Assembly: GCA_002787815.1 (NCBI GenBank)
Contig: PCUY01000065.1
Location: 1-34,819, forward strand
Source: Bacteroidetes bacterium CG12_big_fil_rev_8_21_14_0_65_60_17
GTDB lineage: Bacteria > Bacteroidota > Rhodothermia > Rhodothermales > UBA10348
Length of the DNA stretch: 34,819 nucleotides
Reading direction: 5' to 3'
Shown here one piece after another: positions 32,917-34,819 of the stretch. Under the pieces are notes generated by a model. It did not search any database, was not told where the DNA came from, and saw nothing but the letters and a program-made list of their open reading frames with translations. The translations under genes and the position numbers were made by a program. Every line of letters begins with the position of its first letter. Position 1 is the first letter of the stretch.

Positions 32917-34323
32917 ATGCTGTATGTACCTCTTGGCGGTGCGGTCGAAGAAATCGGAGCGAGTTGCCATTTCCTGTTCGTGGACGGCACGGGGATCCTG
33001 CTGGATACGGGGTCCGATCCGGAAAAAGAAGGCCGCGCCAGTGTGCCGGATTTCCATCGCATCCATGACCGGCCGGACTGGCATATAGACCACATCGTGC
33101 TCTCACATGCCCACCACGACCATATCGGCTCGCTGCCTGTGGCCGTACGCGAATTTCCGCACGCCCACGTGCACATGACTGCTCCGACGCGCAAGCTCCT
33201 GGACACCCTGCTCCCGGCCTCGGCGCGCCTGCAACTCCGTCGCCGGATGGAGGGCGTGACGACGGAAGATCCGCTCTATACGGAGGACGACCTCGAAACA
33301 AGCTCATACCTGTATCTGGTCCACGACTACGAGACCGATTTCGACCTGACGGGCCTGAAAGGTGGATTTCCCATTACCGGTCGCTTTTACGACGCCGGAC
33401 ATATCCTGGGCTCGGCCGGTGTGCTGATCACGGCTGAAGACGACGGGCGCACGCGCCGCATTTTCTATACGGGAGATACGGGGCTTCAGTCGCAGACCAT
33501 TATTCCAGGCGCCGTCTATCCGGAGGAGCCGGTAGATGTGCTGCTCCTGGAATCGACGCTGGGGGCCGATACGGAAGCGGAGAAATACCCCAGGCGCGGC
33601 GAAGAAAAGCGGCTCGGCGCATCGGTAGCCCGCGTGTTGGCAAAAGGCGGTGTGGTGCTCATTCCAGCATTCTCGCTCGGACGCAGCCAGGAAATGATTG
33701 CGCTCATGGATCAGTACAAGCGTCGAAAGCTGATTCCCGACGACACGCCCATCTATACGGCGGGCATGATGCGCGCCATTTCCGATACGTACGACAAGAC
33801 GCGGTTCATATCCCCGCGCCTGAATGAGGAATTTGAAGTGTACGGGGTTCCACAGCGCCGCCTGCCGCGGGGCAACTCGGGACTCAACGAAGCGCTCCGC
33901 GAGCCCAGCATATTCATTGTGGGTAGCGGCATGATGTTCGAGAATACCATTTCAAACAAGATTGCGCAGCGCATTGCCTCCCACGAGAAAAACGGGATAT
34001 TCCTGGTCGGGTTTGCCCGTGAGGACTCGCCGGCCGACCTGCTGCTGCGCGCCGCCGAGGAAAAGGGGCCGGGTGCGGAGGTCGTCATAAGCCGCGCCCA
34101 CGGACCGCAGCGCGTACTGTGCGCCGTAGAACGCTTTCGCTTCAGCGGTCACAGCAACCGTCGCGACCTGCTTGGAATTGTGGAGGAACTGGAACCCGAG
34201 ACCGTGATCCTGCTGCATGGAGAACAGGAGGCGCGGCAGTGGATGAGAGACAATATCGGGTATTTCCACCCGGATGTGGACGTGCGTATGCCGGAGAAGG
34301 GCGACGAAGTCTTCGTGGATTGA
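32917..34323 (+). CDS. Beta-CASP metallo-beta-lactamase-fold RNase-like protein
   Basis: The 468-residue protein has the MBL metal motif VLSHAHHDHIGSLPVA, later metal ligands in YDAGHILGSAGVLI and FYTGDTGLQSQ, then DVLLLESTLGADTEAE. The beta-CASP cap follows: VLIPAFSLGRSQEMIALMDQ, FIVGSGMMFENTISNKIAQR and the final RFSGHSNRRDLLGIV. This is the Ysh1/CPSF73-like group of RNA-processing nucleases; closely related bacterial members act on RNA ends. Specific substrate unknown. Follows transaldolase by 12 bp. Confidence 0.92.
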   Translation: MLYVPLGGAVEEIGASCHFLFVDGTGILLDTGSDPEKEGRASVPDFHRIHDRPDWHIDHIVLSHAHHDHIGSLPVAVREFPHAHVHMTAPTRKLLDTLLPASARLQLRRRMEGVTTEDPLYTEDDLETSSYLYLVHDYETDFDLTGLKGGFPITGRFYDAGHILGSAGVLITAEDDGRTRRIFYTGDTGLQSQTIIPGAVYPEEPVDVLLLESTLGADTEAEKYPRRGEEKRLGASVARVLAKGGVVLIPAFSLGRSQEMIALMDQYKRRKLIPDDTPIYTAGMMRAISDTYDKTRFISPRLNEEFEVYGVPQRRLPRGNSGLNEALREPSIFIVGSGMMFENTISNKIAQRIASHEKNGIFLVGFAREDSPADLLLRAAEEKGPGAEVVISRAHGPQRVLCAVERFRFSGHSNRRDLLGIVEELEPETVILLHGEQEARQWMRDNIGYFHPDVDVRMPEKGDEVFVD

Positions 34324-34357
34324 GCCCGGCCAAGTCCTGAAAGTTTGGGCGTGTTCC

Positions 34358-34414
34358 CACTACATCGGAGTCCGCTGTAGTGCTGGAAAGGGACGTTCGT
34401 CCGCCTTGGCGGAC
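34358..34414. repeat. Two palindromes after the beta-CASP gene
   Basis: The first is a 25-bp imperfect palindrome: arms CACTACATCGGA (34358-34369) and TCCGCTGTAGTG (34371-34382), one mismatch, central G. The second has perfect 7-bp arms, GTCCGCC (34399-34405) and GGCGGAC (34408-34414), around TT. No U tract follows either, so classical termination is not supported, though stable hairpins at the mRNA 3' end are possible. Confidence 0.5.
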
Positions 34415-34442
34415 ACCATATTGGCCTCCGTCAGCGGGCTCA

Positions 34443-34459
34443 GACGTAGTGTTAACAGG
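34443..34459. repeat. 17-bp exact repeat shared with the IS110 relic
   Basis: GACGTAGTGTTAACAGG occurs here and at 4863-4879, same strand, ~29.6 kb apart. At the first site it lies at the start of the IS110-type remnant and encodes PVNTTS on the minus strand. Here the minus strand continues PVNTTSEPADGGQ, a weak echo of PVNTTSEAAVNASGQ, suggesting another, tiny fragment of the same element. Confidence 0.55.
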
Positions 34460-34507
34460 CTCTAGTCGCCGCGATAGGAAGCGAGATGGTTCCTGAACGA
34501 ATCTTGA

Positions 34508-34819
34508 TCAGAAGTTGATCAGAGGCAGCACCTTGAAGCGTTTCTTGTTGGCTGCATGGTTGATCAGGCCGATTTGCACGCCTTCCAGCTTGCGCGCGTA
34601 ATTGTAGAGCCCGATTGTCACGCCCCGCTGGTCACCCCGGACCACCGAGACCGCACTCGCGGCCAGTCCGTTCTGGAATCCTTCCTCAATCCGGAAATAC
34701 CCGGGGGCCACGATGAGGCCGTTGACGCTCTCGGCGCCTATGGCGAAGCCAGCCACGTGCAGCCCGGTCATGGTGCCACCCGAGCCGGATGCCAGGCCAC
34801 TCAGGGTGATTCCTTTTAT
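34508..34819 (-). CDS. LA_2272-like surface repeat protein, partial
   Basis: The minus-strand frame is open to the window edge, so the N-terminus lies beyond 34819; at least 103 residues are present. The chain consists of short repeats of the form GxxIGLxNxAxxLxGVQIGL: TMTGLHVAGFAIGAESVNGL, GVTIGLYNYARKLEGVQIGL and the ending INHAANKKRFKVLPLINF. This matches the C-terminus of LA_2272-type surface repeat proteins, usually exported, function unknown. A start at 34771 is possible but would split a repeat. Confidence 0.8.
   Translation of the reverse strand: MKGITLSGLASGSGGTMTGLHVAGFAIGAESVNGLIVAPGYFRIEEGFQNGLAASAVSVVRGDQRGVTIGLYNYARKLEGVQIGLINHAANKKRFKVLPLINF

Noticed and set aside
4863-34459. 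A ~30-kb composite mobile element bounded by the 17-bp repeats
   Set aside because: The span holds core leucine-adjacent and arginine genes, no intact transposase or integrase, and the repeat copies sit in decayed fragments.
1-34819. tRNA, rRNA or CRISPR arrays
   Set aside because: No cloverleaf, rRNA-like sequence or regularly spaced repeats were seen on reading through; the only tandem-like repeats are protein repeats of the T9SS gene.

Overview
This is a high-GC bacterial chromosome segment, most likely from the Rhodothermota/Bacteroidota side of the tree. The evidence is a 1975-residue secreted protein ending in a type IX secretion (T9SS) type A sorting domain, a CBM9/DUF5916-type outer-membrane protein, an arginine cluster built around an ArgF' (N-acyl-ornithine carbamoyltransferase), and promoter-like TAnnTTTG boxes. 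This placement is inferred from gene content only.

Layout. (1) 1-4382: leuB (5' cut by the window edge)-leuA-leuC-leuD, each junction a 4-bp stop/start overlap; a translationally coupled leucine operon. (2) 4383-8737: an accessory stretch with a dead IS110-type transposase fused to an IstB-like tail, an intact HigBA-type toxin-antitoxin pair with a palindromic operator, a 6-bladed-propeller lipoprotein, decayed GNAT and RelE genes, and a CNNM/CBS transporter-like protein. (3) 8738-18117: an outer-membrane beta-barrel protein, a methyltransferase, the giant T9SS adhesin-like protein, an NTF2-like secreted protein and an HGSNAT-like acyltransferase. (4) 18118-20349: a VapC fragment, a PadR regulator and a hipBA pair with two operator palindromes. 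(5) 20350-29544: a complete, tightly overlapping arginine cluster argG - P-loop protein - argC - argD - argF' - argB - argE - argH. It is preceded by an arginine-rich leader ORF and a strong intrinsic terminator, a candidate arginine attenuator. (6) 29516-34819: DUF5916 protein, a small one-TM protein, transaldolase, a beta-CASP metallo-hydrolase and a partial LA_2272-like repeat protein.

The arginine cluster is the centre of interest. It encodes every step from N-acyl-glutamate to arginine but no recognisable glutamate N-acyltransferase (ArgA, ArgJ or GNAT). In its place between argG and argC is a P-loop protein of unproven function. Its ATPase half resembles the DUF1611-type fold, a family that includes a D-glutamate N-acetyltransferase (DgcN). 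The ArgF' has Ala at the residue that separates acetyl- from succinyl-ornithine enzymes, which points to a succinylated pathway. The remains of IS elements and four toxin-antitoxin loci (two intact, two broken) mark 4.4-7.7 kb and 18.1-20.3 kb as insertion-prone gaps between core operons.
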